This document shows, piece after piece, positions 23,192-33,770 of a stretch of 64,000 nucleotides of DNA; positions within the stretch are counted from its first letter, which is position 1, and the number at the start of each line of letters is the position of its first letter. The stretch is from Zopfochytrium polystomum. Lineage: Eukaryota; Chytridiomycota; Chytridiomycetes; Chytridiales; Chytridiaceae. The stretch spans positions 248,001 to 312,000 of the forward strand of contig JAIVFJ010000021.1 in assembly GCA_025765615.1 (NCBI GenBank), written 5' to 3'. The translations under genes and the position numbers were made by a program. The notes under the pieces were generated by a model that worked only from the letters and a program-made list of their open reading frames with translations, searched no databases and was not told the origin of the DNA.

Positions 23192-24552
23192 ATGCCCTCG
23201 ATTGACATGGTCGTCATGGTTCCGCCGTCGCTTTCATCGCTGCAGCTGGCCCTGTTGTCCTCGCGACCACCGCCGCCTTCACTCGGCGGTGAAGATGAAC
23301 AGGCCGGGATGGGCGACGATCTGATTGTCACTGCTCTCGAGGAGGCCGTCACTGCCGCTGCCTCGGCCGCCGTCGCCGCCGCTGACACTCCTGCGCCGTC
23401 GCGGTCCCCTCGCGATTTCCTCTTGATGCACGAACGAGGTTCCTTCGTACAAATATAGCGCCGCTTCCCATTGCACGCTGTAACACGCACGAGCTGCCAG
23501 GAGTCTACACCGTTGGGCGGATTTTGGTTCGGCGGTCCGCCCAACCCTCACGGTCCCTCTCACATGCCCTAGCGTTTCGAAGTGCGCACGTGCGCCGTTT
23601 GCGTGCTGGCATTCAGCATATTCGCTTTGGTTCCGCGCTGCCGCTCGCAAACTGGCCGGACGACCTGGTCGCGTCGGTTGGCTGTGATTCAACGCTGGAG
23701 ATGCCAGAGCCAAGAGCCGTTCGCCTGGCTCTGGAGCTGCTTCTTGCAGAAACTCGCTTGGAGAGAGTACTGGACGCAATGGTAGCTCAGTCAGTTCTGG
23801 CATTATGCAAAGTGTGCGGAAACGGATGGGTCGAATCCTCGGAGGAGGATATTAGAATAACTCTCCTTGTTACATGTTGCCTGAAGGTTAGAAACCCTGC
23901 TTCTATTATTTAACACAATGACGCGGACCTCCCTCCCAACCAGACGGAAAGAGTGAAGCTGGCGATGCAATGCACAACAGTTCCAAAGCCAAGCCGAGAA
24001 CTTGTCCCGTGCAATGTTGCGCTTTATGGAACCCCGAGAAAGTTCCCGACAGTGAAAGACACACTGTGGATAAGGTCTGCTGCCGAATCCGTACCTGTTT
24101 TCTGACTCCTCCCATCCATGCTGTCTTAAGACTCCGAGCGCCGCTGGAGGACCAGCTCCGTTCAGCAACAGAACTCATTCTGTCTGACCATAACGGAAAT
24201 CTGCATGAAGGGTTGACCACCAATTTCTTTTGCGGAGTCCCAAGCTCAGACGGCGGAATAACACTTCAGACTGCTCCAATGAACTCTGTTCTCCCAGGGA
24301 CACTCGTGGAAGCAGTGCTTTCCGCGTGTGCGGCTGTTGGAGTTCAATGCGAGCAGAGATTTCCAAGGCGACAAGACAGTGGAATGTGGGCGTTTGCCTT
24401 TCTCACCAGTTGCGTTGCGTTTTGTTTCGTCTACGCACCTTTGGCTTAATCACGCGCCACATTTTGCAGGTGCTGGTAAACTCATGCAGCCCGTTGCACA
24501 GATCGATTTTCGAGACGGCAGGTTTGGTGGTACTTCCGCTGAATCGAGCTAA
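23192..24552 (+). CDS. Class IV aminotransferase (PLP enzyme)
   Basis: Five exons (23192-23438, 23501-23886, 23944-24074, 24131-24408, 24470-24552) join in frame to 374 residues. Introns are 56-62 bp. Family signs: GVYTVGRILVRR then HVRRLRAGIQHI, as in the strand and first helix of BCAT/D-amino-acid-type enzymes; KFPTVKDTLWIR, whose Lys is the likely PLP Schiff-base residue; ELILSDHNGNLHEGLTTNFF, the EG..TNFF cofactor-binding loop; LQTAPMNSVLPGTL; and FLTSAGKLMQPV, the FLTSS-like phosphate loop. It transfers amino groups between an amino acid and a 2-oxo acid; substrate cannot be told. The N-terminal 80 residues are Ala/Pro-rich and possibly an organelle-targeting or disordered segment. It most resembles the eukaryotic D-amino-acid-aminotransferase-like group rather than branched-chain enzymes. 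Confidence 0.85.
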
Positions 24553-24731
24553 TTTTATTTGAATGCCTCTTCTTCAAAGTCCTCCTATTTGTTTGCCCTC
24601 TGCGGAACGAACATTTCTTCGACTGCGAAGTGCATTCTTTGAAGCTTTTGCAAACATGTAGATCCCATTAAAAATGCAGTGTATGCACCGCAGCGAATTG
24701 ACTTGTCAGTGATTCGCTAAAGATAGATGGC

Positions 24732-27700
24732 ATGGCGCCACCGCCACCCACCACCCCGCCGTTGAACGGAGCGCAATTCATGATGGCCTCGTCGACGTCG
24801 ACGCTGATGCCGCAGCATCAGAGCGATCCGCAGGAACAGCGTCCCCTTCGTCATCACCACCACCTGCAGCAGAATCTGCACTCCTTTTTCTACCAGCAGC
24901 CTCAGCCTCAGCGAGAACCGCCGCAACCGGCGCAACCGCCGCCGCCGCCCAAGCCCATCGGCCAAAACCCTGCTCAGCCTCCCATTGTGACAAGTGCCGC
25001 GAGTAGGAATCCCCCCGTCATTCCGCCTCGTAATCGATCTCAACTTCAACCTTCGCCTCTCGGTATTTACCCGGCTGTGGAGACGGAGATCCTCGTTTCA
25101 CGATCTCTTCATGCGACCACGCCGATTCGGACAGCTAAAAGCGACGAAAACATATCCTCCCCGCCTACTTTTCCGTCGTCGCTGAATGTTGGGACCTCCC
25201 AGGCTGGATCTGGGGGACTGCGTTCGATTTTCGCTTTTCGAAAGCAGCCATCACCAACGTCTCCCGAAGCTCCTCGTTCCCAGCTCGGGCAATTCGAAAG
25301 CCACGGTCATGAAACGACTTCTGCCCACGACTTGTTTCGGAGGTACCAAAACTCACCGGAAGCGACGGTCGGATGGCGAAGAAAATCAGCCGAACAGGAC
25401 ATTGTTTTTGCTGCACCTTTGGGCCGACCTCCAGAACAGCTTCCTCGAAGCCCAGCGAAGACCGACGCCTTACTTACTCCCATCATGACGCCCACAGCAA
25501 GGTCGCCTTCCCCAGTTCCTTCGCCATCTTCCGCCAAAGTATTTGAGCAAGTGAGGCGCAGTGCTATTTGGTCTTTGTTTCATTGACGCTCATTTGTCGC
25601 AGTGCATCAAAGTGCACTCTTTCAATGGACAGTCCCATGTTCTTGATGTGCGACTGATGTTCACTGGGAAAGCAATCCGGGAGGCGATTTTCAAAAAATT
25701 TCGACTCGACGTAAATGAGCGCAATTTACACGTACTCTGCCGAGTCGATGAAGCTGGAAGACTGGACATAGGAAAGTACGATACGAGTATAAGGAAAGCT
25801 GCTGATACAATCAACAGAATCTGAAATTTCAGATGACGAGCTCCTCAGTATCGCAACATCATCCAACACACAGCTGAAGTCCTACTTATTTCTAAGGAAT
25901 GTGACGGACAAGACGACCCGTCTGGAGGCAGACGCTGCACTGAAGAAGGCGATTGAACGCGGAGGCATTGGCCTAAGTCACATTTCTGCTACCCCTGCAC
26001 CGTTTGCGGCACCCCAACCTTGGTCGTCTCAGTCACTGCCAGTGCCCGTCGCTCCGTTTATCTCCCCAGACCACCAGCCCTTTCAATCCGACCCTGCGAT
26101 GAACTTCGCTTCTCTCCGCCAAACTTCGCAGCAATCGCTGTTTGCAGACTCCGATGCTGTTCCATCCTCCTCCGCTCCGAGCCAAGCTTCGTCGTGGGGC
26201 TATGACGCACTTTTCTTTAACCCTTTACAAGATCGACCTTCCTCCCAAGTCATCGCCGAAAATATAGAGCAGTTTTTCCCAGAGCTTCGAGAGAGGAGCT
26301 CTTCTTTACCAAAGGACACGGAGCACAGCACCGACGAGAGACAAACCGCAGGAGGAGACCTTGCTGCGCGATTACGACAAAATCTGATTCGGCGGCAATC
26401 ACAGGCGCAGGCACGGCGCGGATCGTCGTTTTACCGCCGCGGCTCCTCTTTGCGTAATAATGCTGTGTACGAAGAGTCATCAGATCCAAATGACAATCGA
26501 CTCGAGTCTTCCGACGAGTGGCTGGCTCGACTTTCGTACATTGGGTCGCCCGGTGGACTTTTCCTGTCCACAGATCTTAATTCAGAAGAACTCGCTATTC
26601 GCAAGCGCAAAGGGAGGGCTTGGTGGAAGGCGAACCCATCAAATGGCGAAGAGGGCCTGTTCTCTGCGGATGCCGCCAGCCAACCATCTCGAGCCTCACA
26701 AATGGGAGACATTGAGGAGGAGACGACCCTTACATTTTCGAAATTGGAGCTCGAACCCGAAAAGGAGAGTCCAGTGACCCAAGTCGACACCGAGTTCGAC
26801 GATGCCGAGTCGGACTCGCACATCTCTGACGAAGTGGATGAAGACGTATTGGATTTGTTCGCTGCCGACGAGAATGTACTGGAGACTGAGACAGAGGCCA
26901 ACGCAGATTTCGACCAATTAGCATCAGATGCAAAATCCTCGCATTTTGTGGCCCACGAGGGCGATCTTCCCCTTTCCGCCCAATCTTTGAGTCTTGGTCG
27001 CAAATCGGCTGTAATGTCACTGGCTTACAAGGGCTTCGTCCCAGTGCCGTCTATTTCGGCGGAACCGGCGAGACGTTTGTCGCTTGCCAGGCAGTCCCTC
27101 CAAAACGCAATGGTAGACTCCCGGAGAGCATCAAACCGCTCCGCGACTTCCGCATATTCGGCGAAATCTAACGACGGGTCGATCGCCTCAGTCGGTAGCG
27201 CCCTTGACCGATACTTTCGTATATCAACGGGTGAAGATGCAGCACGACCAGTTCCTTCGGCTTTTCCATCGGCAGGGCCCCTCCGTATTGAAAGTTCTCG
27301 AGAATCAACTCCGACGCCACCCACGTCTGAATCGTCCAGCCGAGATACTGTGGACCGCGAAAAGAATGCGGACCGCGTTTCGCGTTTGTTTTCTGTAGCA
27401 GCCCGCAATGAGCGCACGAAGATGAGCTGGATTCGCGGGAAAATGATCGGGATGGGATCATTTGCAAAGGTCTTCTACGGAGTGAATTTGGCGACTGAGG
27501 ACGTTATGGCTGTAAAGCAAGTAGAAATGGTGCGCGTTTACAAGCACCGAGACGCTTCGGATATAGCCAAACATCGCAAAAAGATGCTCGACTCTCTGAA
27601 AATGGAGGTTTTGCTTTTGAGAGAACTCGACCATGAACACATTGTGAAGTATCTGGGTGAGACAGATATCGTTGCTGCTTATTAGCGTATTTATCCGTTT

Positions 27701-29018
27701 TGAGTAGGCTTTGATTTTGAGGATAATGGAACAATTAATCTCTTTCTGGAATATGTGGATGGTGGATCAGTCGCATCAATGCTGTCACGATTTGGAAAGT
27801 TCGAAACTGAAGTTGTTCGACCTATAACCACACAGATTCTGTCTGGTTTGGAGTACCTCCACGTTCACTCAATAATTCACCGAGACATTAAAGGCGCAAA
27901 CAGTTAAGTTTTCACGCTTGGTTTGCAGTTTACTTCACACGTACTAAATTTTTTGCAGTCTTGGTGAATTCGGATGGGATTGCTAAGATTGCTGACTTCG
28001 GCATTTCCAAGAAGAATGAGTACAATATGGCGTACAATACAAACTCGCGCATGTCCTTGCAAGGCTCTGTATATTGGATGGCCCCGGAAGTAATTAAAGG
28101 AAAGGGCTATTCTGCAAAAGTGGACATTTGGTCCCTCGGTTGCGTAACTTTGGAGATGCTTACCGGCAGCCATCCTTGGAAAAAGTTGAACGAAATGCAA
28201 ACAATGTTCAAGTTGGGTACTGAGAATACTCCGCCTCTTCCTGACGAATTGGGCCCAGATGCTCGACAGTTTTTGGAGAGATGTTTCACAATGTGGGTTC
28301 CACTGCAGCGAAGGAAGCTGTTCCGACGTTTGACTATTTACCACCCTTAACTAGCGAACCGGAGAAACGGCCGACGGCGCAAGATCTTTCTCGAATGTGC
28401 GACTTCGCCAATCCGGACGTGGCGGACGCTTTCGATCTGAAGGCGGCTATTGCGGATATGGAGCGGCGCCACGTCGCCGACACCACTACTGAAGAGTCAT
28501 CGTTGTCTGGTTCGGACGAGGAGGAGACGAAAATGGACGACGAGTTCGCCGTACCACCCAACCCCCCGACAAACACAGGCTCAAGTCGGAACAGATCGCG
28601 ATCGTCGTCTCCAATTGCTCAGCACCCAATACGCGCAAGCTCCCGTGCTTCCGGTCGTTTGATCGGAGATGTCAGCCGGTCAAGGTCGTCTTCTCCAATT
28701 CCTCCCCAACAAACAACGCTCGTCCGCCCCATCTCGCTCAGTAGGCGTGCCCCCCAGCAGCTCGTAATTCCGCAGCGCAAGCATTATCGAGCGATGGATG
28801 CAGACGGCAATGTGGTATGGACAAACGATTCGTCCATAACAACTCCAACGGGCGCACGCAGTCGAACCGGCTTTGGACCCAGCAGGCGCCCAGAAGAGGA
28901 ACAGGAAGTAACACCATCCACACCAACTCCCACAGCAGCCAAGGCCCCGGTCGGTCCTGTGGGAGACACTCCCGACTCACCAATGGCGAAGACCCCGACA
29001 GGTCACAAACCGCAATAA
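24732..29018 (+). CDS. MAP kinase kinase kinase, Bck1/Ste11 type
   Basis: Six exons (24732-25550, 25603-25786, 25833-27656, 27708-27902, 27959-28292, 28355-29018) give 1339 residues in frame. Order: Pro/Gln-rich N-terminus; a Ras-association-like ubiquitin fold (IKVHSFNGQSHVLDVRLMF to LKSYLFLRNV, residues about 275-360); a long Ser/acidic linker; the kinase (about 860-1130) with IGMGSFAKVF, AVKQVEM, HIVKYLG, HRDIKGANI, DFGISKK, VYWMAPEVI and CFTIEPEKRPTA; and a Ser/Pro-rich tail with RSRSSSPI repeats. Catalytic Lys, HRD Asp and DFG Asp are present. The glycine loop is GxGxxA, lacking the third Gly. It phosphorylates a MAPKK, probably in cell-wall or stress signalling downstream of a small GTPase. 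An AATAAA overlaps the stop codon. Confidence 0.9.
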
Positions 29019-29180
29019 ATGTGTTTATTATTTTTTTATTAGGACTCCTCAATTTTTAGGCAGTGCCGCGAACCTCCCTTCGTTCACTGGTAAAGAGCCA
29101 GGGGTCAGCGACTACGAAGGCTGGTCATTGTCATTGCATATTAGATACAATTCTTTTCTTTCTTTTTGTGTTCAAACGAA

Positions 29181-32100
29181 ATGCTGCGCAAACTCTTTGG
29201 AGCAACCCCCTCCAAAAACATCGCGTCTCGCAGTAGCGAAGTTGCGGACCAGATTGACGAGTCCTCACCGGATCTCGTCGCCTCGAGGGATTTGGATTCG
29301 GGTGTGGAGGATCCGAATGATGAAGAGGAGCGACCGATTGCAAGCATTAATGGGAGCCTCGCATCTGACGCCAGCAACCGGAGCTCGTCAGCCCGTGGAT
29401 CTGACACTGGTTCTGTGACTTCATCTCCGCGAAAGCATCAGCGCAAAATAAAGGCAGCCGCGCGGAACGAACGCAGCTCTCCTTACGCACGGCCTCCTTC
29501 TACACCGACTCCCGGAAGTGGCCGCTTCGGGCGGACCTTGGTAATGGCGATTGACAGCTTCGGACCTTTTCTGACAGTGCTTCATTCGTTAAGCCCCGAG
29601 CAGCCGAGTCAAACAGAGCAACCGAAACGCCAGATCGCCGGAAGAGCGGCGGACTCTTGGACTTTATGAAGTCGGTCGCTTCACCTGCCCTATCGTTCCT
29701 GCGAGTGGGGTCTTTTTCGCCCCAAAAGGAAGATACTGCCGAAACCGTTGACGACGAAAACGATGACCTCCCCTCTGAAAACGAACTCCTCGGAGAGAAC
29801 GATGGCGATGGCGACGCGTTAATTTCAACCCCATCACGGCCCGAGCGACCAAACTTGCCTAGACGCCGTTCCAAATCGATCGAGTCGATTCCTGAAGTTA
29901 TAGTCGTTGATGAAGATGAGTCAGGAGTCCCCCAAACTGCCGCATCAAGCAACTCGCCGTCGGCACAGGGAAAATTCAACTTTTTGGCGGACCGCTCACT
30001 TGCTGTACCCGTCTCGAAATTCGACCCATCCACAACATTCAAGTTCTCTCCTGGGCCGGTGCAACCGTCCAAGCTGTTTTCGGACATTCAGCCTTTCAAG
30101 CCGAAGTCTCCTGAGGCAGTCAATCGAAATGGAAACGCGGGAGAACTGTCACCGACAAAAAAAGCGTACGAGGAGCTGGTCAAATTTTTTTCGCAGCAAG
30201 GTGACAAGCCGCTAACGCAAGAGGATGCGGAGAAAATCCAAAAATTCATCGAGCGAGCTACCGGTAATGTAGCTAACCTTCTGCCCGTTAATCTGAGCGA
30301 TTTGCAGATGACAGGAAGGAGGCAAGCAGCTCCTCAAGTACATCTGAAGTGTCACTGACGCACGTCAGGCGCGAGTCTCCTAGAGCCTCTTCAACGTACA
30401 CTCCATTGTTTACTGCTGCCCTCACGGTCCCCGTAAGCGTACAAATCGTCGCTGACGAACCCAATAACTTTCTTTGTTTCAAGGCGTCCTCAAATCCCTT
30501 GAATCGATCGAATGCCCCAAAAATCAGGCGGCGCCCCACAAACTACTACGGAGCTTCATTTGGTGTGAACCCTTATAAGCGAGACAGGCTTAAGCGACCG
30601 ATCAATCGAAATCTTGCTCCGTCCGTCTCGTTGCCGGACCCGGCCAGCGCTGCAATAGTTGTGGCGTCCGGCGGCAACGGTGCAAAGCGTGTTAGGGTGG
30701 ACGATCAAGGTATTGATAGTGTTCGACAGTTTCGGGTTCGGGTTCACTGATAGTTACATACTGTTAGAGGAGGAGTCAGCGGCGAAACTCATTCTAGAGA
30801 CGCTGGAAGATATGACTCCCCCGGTATGAATTCAGACCTATCATTTGCCCAGCTTGAATTGCAATCTTACTTCCAAATTTTACTCCAAGCCTACCTCACT
30901 GCTACCTCTGGAACCGTCGTTTGCACCGATTAATCCTTATGAACGCCTTATTCCAGCCTCCGCCGCTCCAACACCAAAGGTTCGCCACATTTTCGGTGAA
31001 TTAATATCTCACTTGTGCCGAAAGCAGATGCCGGCCTCTGGGAAGAGAGCGAAAACAGACGCAGTGCTGCGCGATGTGAAAGCAGTCGTTGCCAAAGCCG
31101 AACCGAAATCTGTTCTTTTGAATGCGAAGATCACCGACAGGGTAAAATCTTCCGGAACTCCCGCAAAGCCTCCAGCGAAGAACACGTGAGTTTCGGAAGC
31201 TCTCCTTGATTGGAAGCTGATACCTTTATTTCTTAGTGGAAAGTTGAAACCGGGAAAGATCGACGATGTCTCACGCCCTCTTAGCCCCTCTAACACCACT
31301 GGACCGTCGCCGTCCACAACTTCGTTTCCAATTATCTCTCCCCCGAAACAAGTGCAGCCACCCTTACCCGTAGCTCCGCTTTCTTCGTTTGCGAACCATC
31401 TCACAGAGTCGGGCCCTACCTCCAAATTTCCTGTCTTCGGATCGCACAATGCAGATTCTGACTCCCAAAAGCCCAGCCAACCGACGTTTACTTTTACGTT
31501 CAAAGCAGAGACACCCAAACCCGCTGTGCTACCAATCAGTGAGGGGCCGAAGCCTGGCTGGTCAGAAAAGGCAGATTCTTCCTCTCAATCCGTCGATTTT
31601 CCTTCAATACTGAAAGAGGTGCGTTTCGTTTGGCCTCGGCTGTAAACACTCAAAGAGTCACCAGGTGGCCGTTCAGCCTCTTTCAGGTATTCCCAAATTC
31701 ACGTTCAGCAGCCCTCAGTCATCTTCGGCTCTATCGTCGGCAGTTTTGCGCCATCTTCCCCATTTATTGAATGTAACTTCTCAACTCTGGCAGCTACCTA
31801 AGTTTGAGTTTTCCCTCAAACCGACAGAATCAGCAAAAGCTGGTCAGGATGCGCCAGTGGTTAGTTGGAAGATTCCGCCGGTCGCAAAATCAGTTTCATC
31901 CGCAGCCTCAGCCAGTGCATTGTCCTCAGTTGGTCTGAGCACGAAAACTGTGGCTCCGAGTGTCACACCTTGGTTTTGCCGGGTTTGCTTAGTGCAGAAT
32001 TCTGTCGGCGCAACGCAATGCGTCGCGTGCGAGGCGATGCGACCGGAGGAGACACCAGCGCAAAAGGCTTTCCCGCTTCCGACACCAATGATGGCCATTA

Positions 32101-33542
32101 AGTTCGGCGCATCGAAAGGATGGACGTGTAACGTTTGCCTCGTACCGAACAACAGCGCAGCAGAAAAATGCGCTGCTTGCGAAAGCCCTGCACCTGCAAC
32201 CACAGCGCCCGCCGCGAAAAGCGCGCTCTCCACATCCGAGGAAGGAAGCTCGTGGACATGCAGTGTTTGTCTGGTACCCAACAAACCTGGGTCAAACAAA
32301 TGCGCTGCTTGTGAAAGTCCTGGAGGCTCAGCTCCCGTGTCGCAAGGTTCATCCACCGAGGCCAAAGACAAAAAACCTTGGACGTGCAGTGTATGCTTAG
32401 TTCCAAACAAAGCCGGGCTGCTCAAGTGCGCAGCGTGCGAAAGCCCTGCTCCATCGACAAACTCGGCATCACGATCGGTCGTCTCTGCCGGACCCACAAC
32501 GGCTGATAAAACCGATACAACAGCCATTCCGACTCCAAATGTTCCCTCAACCAAGCCTCAAGTGGCGCTTGCCCCGACCGCAGCCAAGCCTGCCTTCACG
32601 TTCAGCACTTCATCTCCAGCGGGCTGGACATGCGACTCATGCCTTGTGGCAAACAAGGCGGAAGCAAAGAAATGCATCGCCTGCGAAGCGCCATCACCAT
32701 CGTCGTCTTCGTCTTTCCAAGTTTCGTCGGCAAAGGCCGAATCCGCAAGCGATCTGCCAGGGTCTTCGTCAACCCCTCCTTCAACCTCCTGGACGTGTGA
32801 ATCATGTTTGGTTCCGAACAAGGCGGAGGCTGTGGCTTACGTCGCTTGCGAAACGCCCCATGCGGGTGGGACTGAGAAAGCGGCGACCGACCCAGCACCC
32901 GTTGCCACTGAGGTGCAGCCAGCACGTTCGCTGGGATTCGCCCCATTTTCATTCAAGCCACCACAGCCTTCATCTAGTGAGACGGAAACGACCCGAGACG
33001 GCAAAAGTCCATTTGCATTGACGACTCCAGCAGCAGGTGGGTTTTCGTTCAAGCCCGCAGGCACTTTGGCCGCGTTCAGTCCTCCGACGAGCGGTGGCAT
33101 TCCATCCGCCGCAGCTACTCCGTTCAAAGGTGGTTTCTCATTCAAGCCGGCAGCCGCGACGTCGACGGCGACGGTGGAAGGCCAATCCTCGACCAGTGGG
33201 AAGGACGCGCTTGCGCCGGTGACACCAGCAGCAGTAAGTGGTGGTTTCTCGTTCAAGCCGGCAGCGGGTCGTATCGGAGGGCAAACGCCCGGCCAGCCTT
33301 TCGGAGCAAGCACGGAAGGCTTTTCTTTTGGCGGAAAACCCGCTGCCTTCGGAGGGTTCTCGTTCAAACCGGCATCGGACCCGGTAAAGGCCGCCGATGG
33401 CTCCTCCACAACAGCCAGCGGGAGAGCTGGGGGGGCTGGGGGAGCTGGGGGAGAGGGAGGAAAGAGCGATGATGCAGTGCAAGCCGAGAGCACTGCCGGC
33501 GGGGCGGGCGTTGGGGGCTTTGTGTTTAAGCCCTCCGCCTGA
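29181..33542 (+). CDS. Nup153/Nup1-like nucleoporin with RanBP2-type zinc fingers
   Basis: Seven exons (29181-29540, 29594-30263, 30308-30709, 30768-30823, 30890-31185, 31237-31618, 31665-33542) yield 1347 residues. The N-terminal half resembles Nup153/Nup1: MLRKLFGATPSKNI, a possible membrane-binding helix LLDFMKSVASPALSFL, and AAKLILETLEDMTPP. The last exon holds six RanBP2-type fingers of pattern W-x-C-x2-C-LVPN-x6-C-x2-C: WFCRVCLVQN, WTCNVCLVPN, two WTCSVCLVPN, WTCDSCLVAN and WTCESCLVPN. The sixth has lost its third Cys (AYVAC). GGFSFKPA repeats at the C-terminus resemble FxF/FxFG-type repeats. It would sit in the nuclear basket and bind Ran and import receptors. Stretches 30981-31028 (48 bp) and 31740-31790 (51 bp) could be in-frame introns. 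Polyadenylation-like AATAAAATA follows the stop. Confidence 0.85.
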
Positions 33543-33686
33543 GCCATAAATAAAATATATGCATAAGGCGCCCAATTGGACAGTGGTATCCAGCAGCAGC
33601 GTGTGTTGCGGGGACTGTTTTTCCGTCTGTTCTGGTTGACAGCTGCTGCTGGCTCGTCTCTCCGGCATTCGAGAAGATTGACGGAA

Positions 33687-33687
<1 letters not shown>

Positions 33688-33722
<35 letters not shown>
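33688..33722. repeat. CAGA microsatellite
   Basis: About eight AGAC units, just upstream of the OCRL-like gene's start codon and probably in its 5' UTR. Confidence 0.85.
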
Positions 33723-33723
<1 letters not shown>

Positions 33724-33770
33724 TAGCCTTTCATCAGCCGGGCCACGCACAGAGGGAGTTCAAACAAAGA

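Noticed and set aside
23270..23810. A 174-codon minus-strand frame opposite the aminotransferase
   Set aside because: Antisense shadow; the plus strand has spliced exons with clear class IV motifs.
23820..23845. TCGAATCC-like box resembling a tRNA T-loop
   Set aside because: It lies inside an aminotransferase exon and no tRNA stems or D-loop are present nearby.
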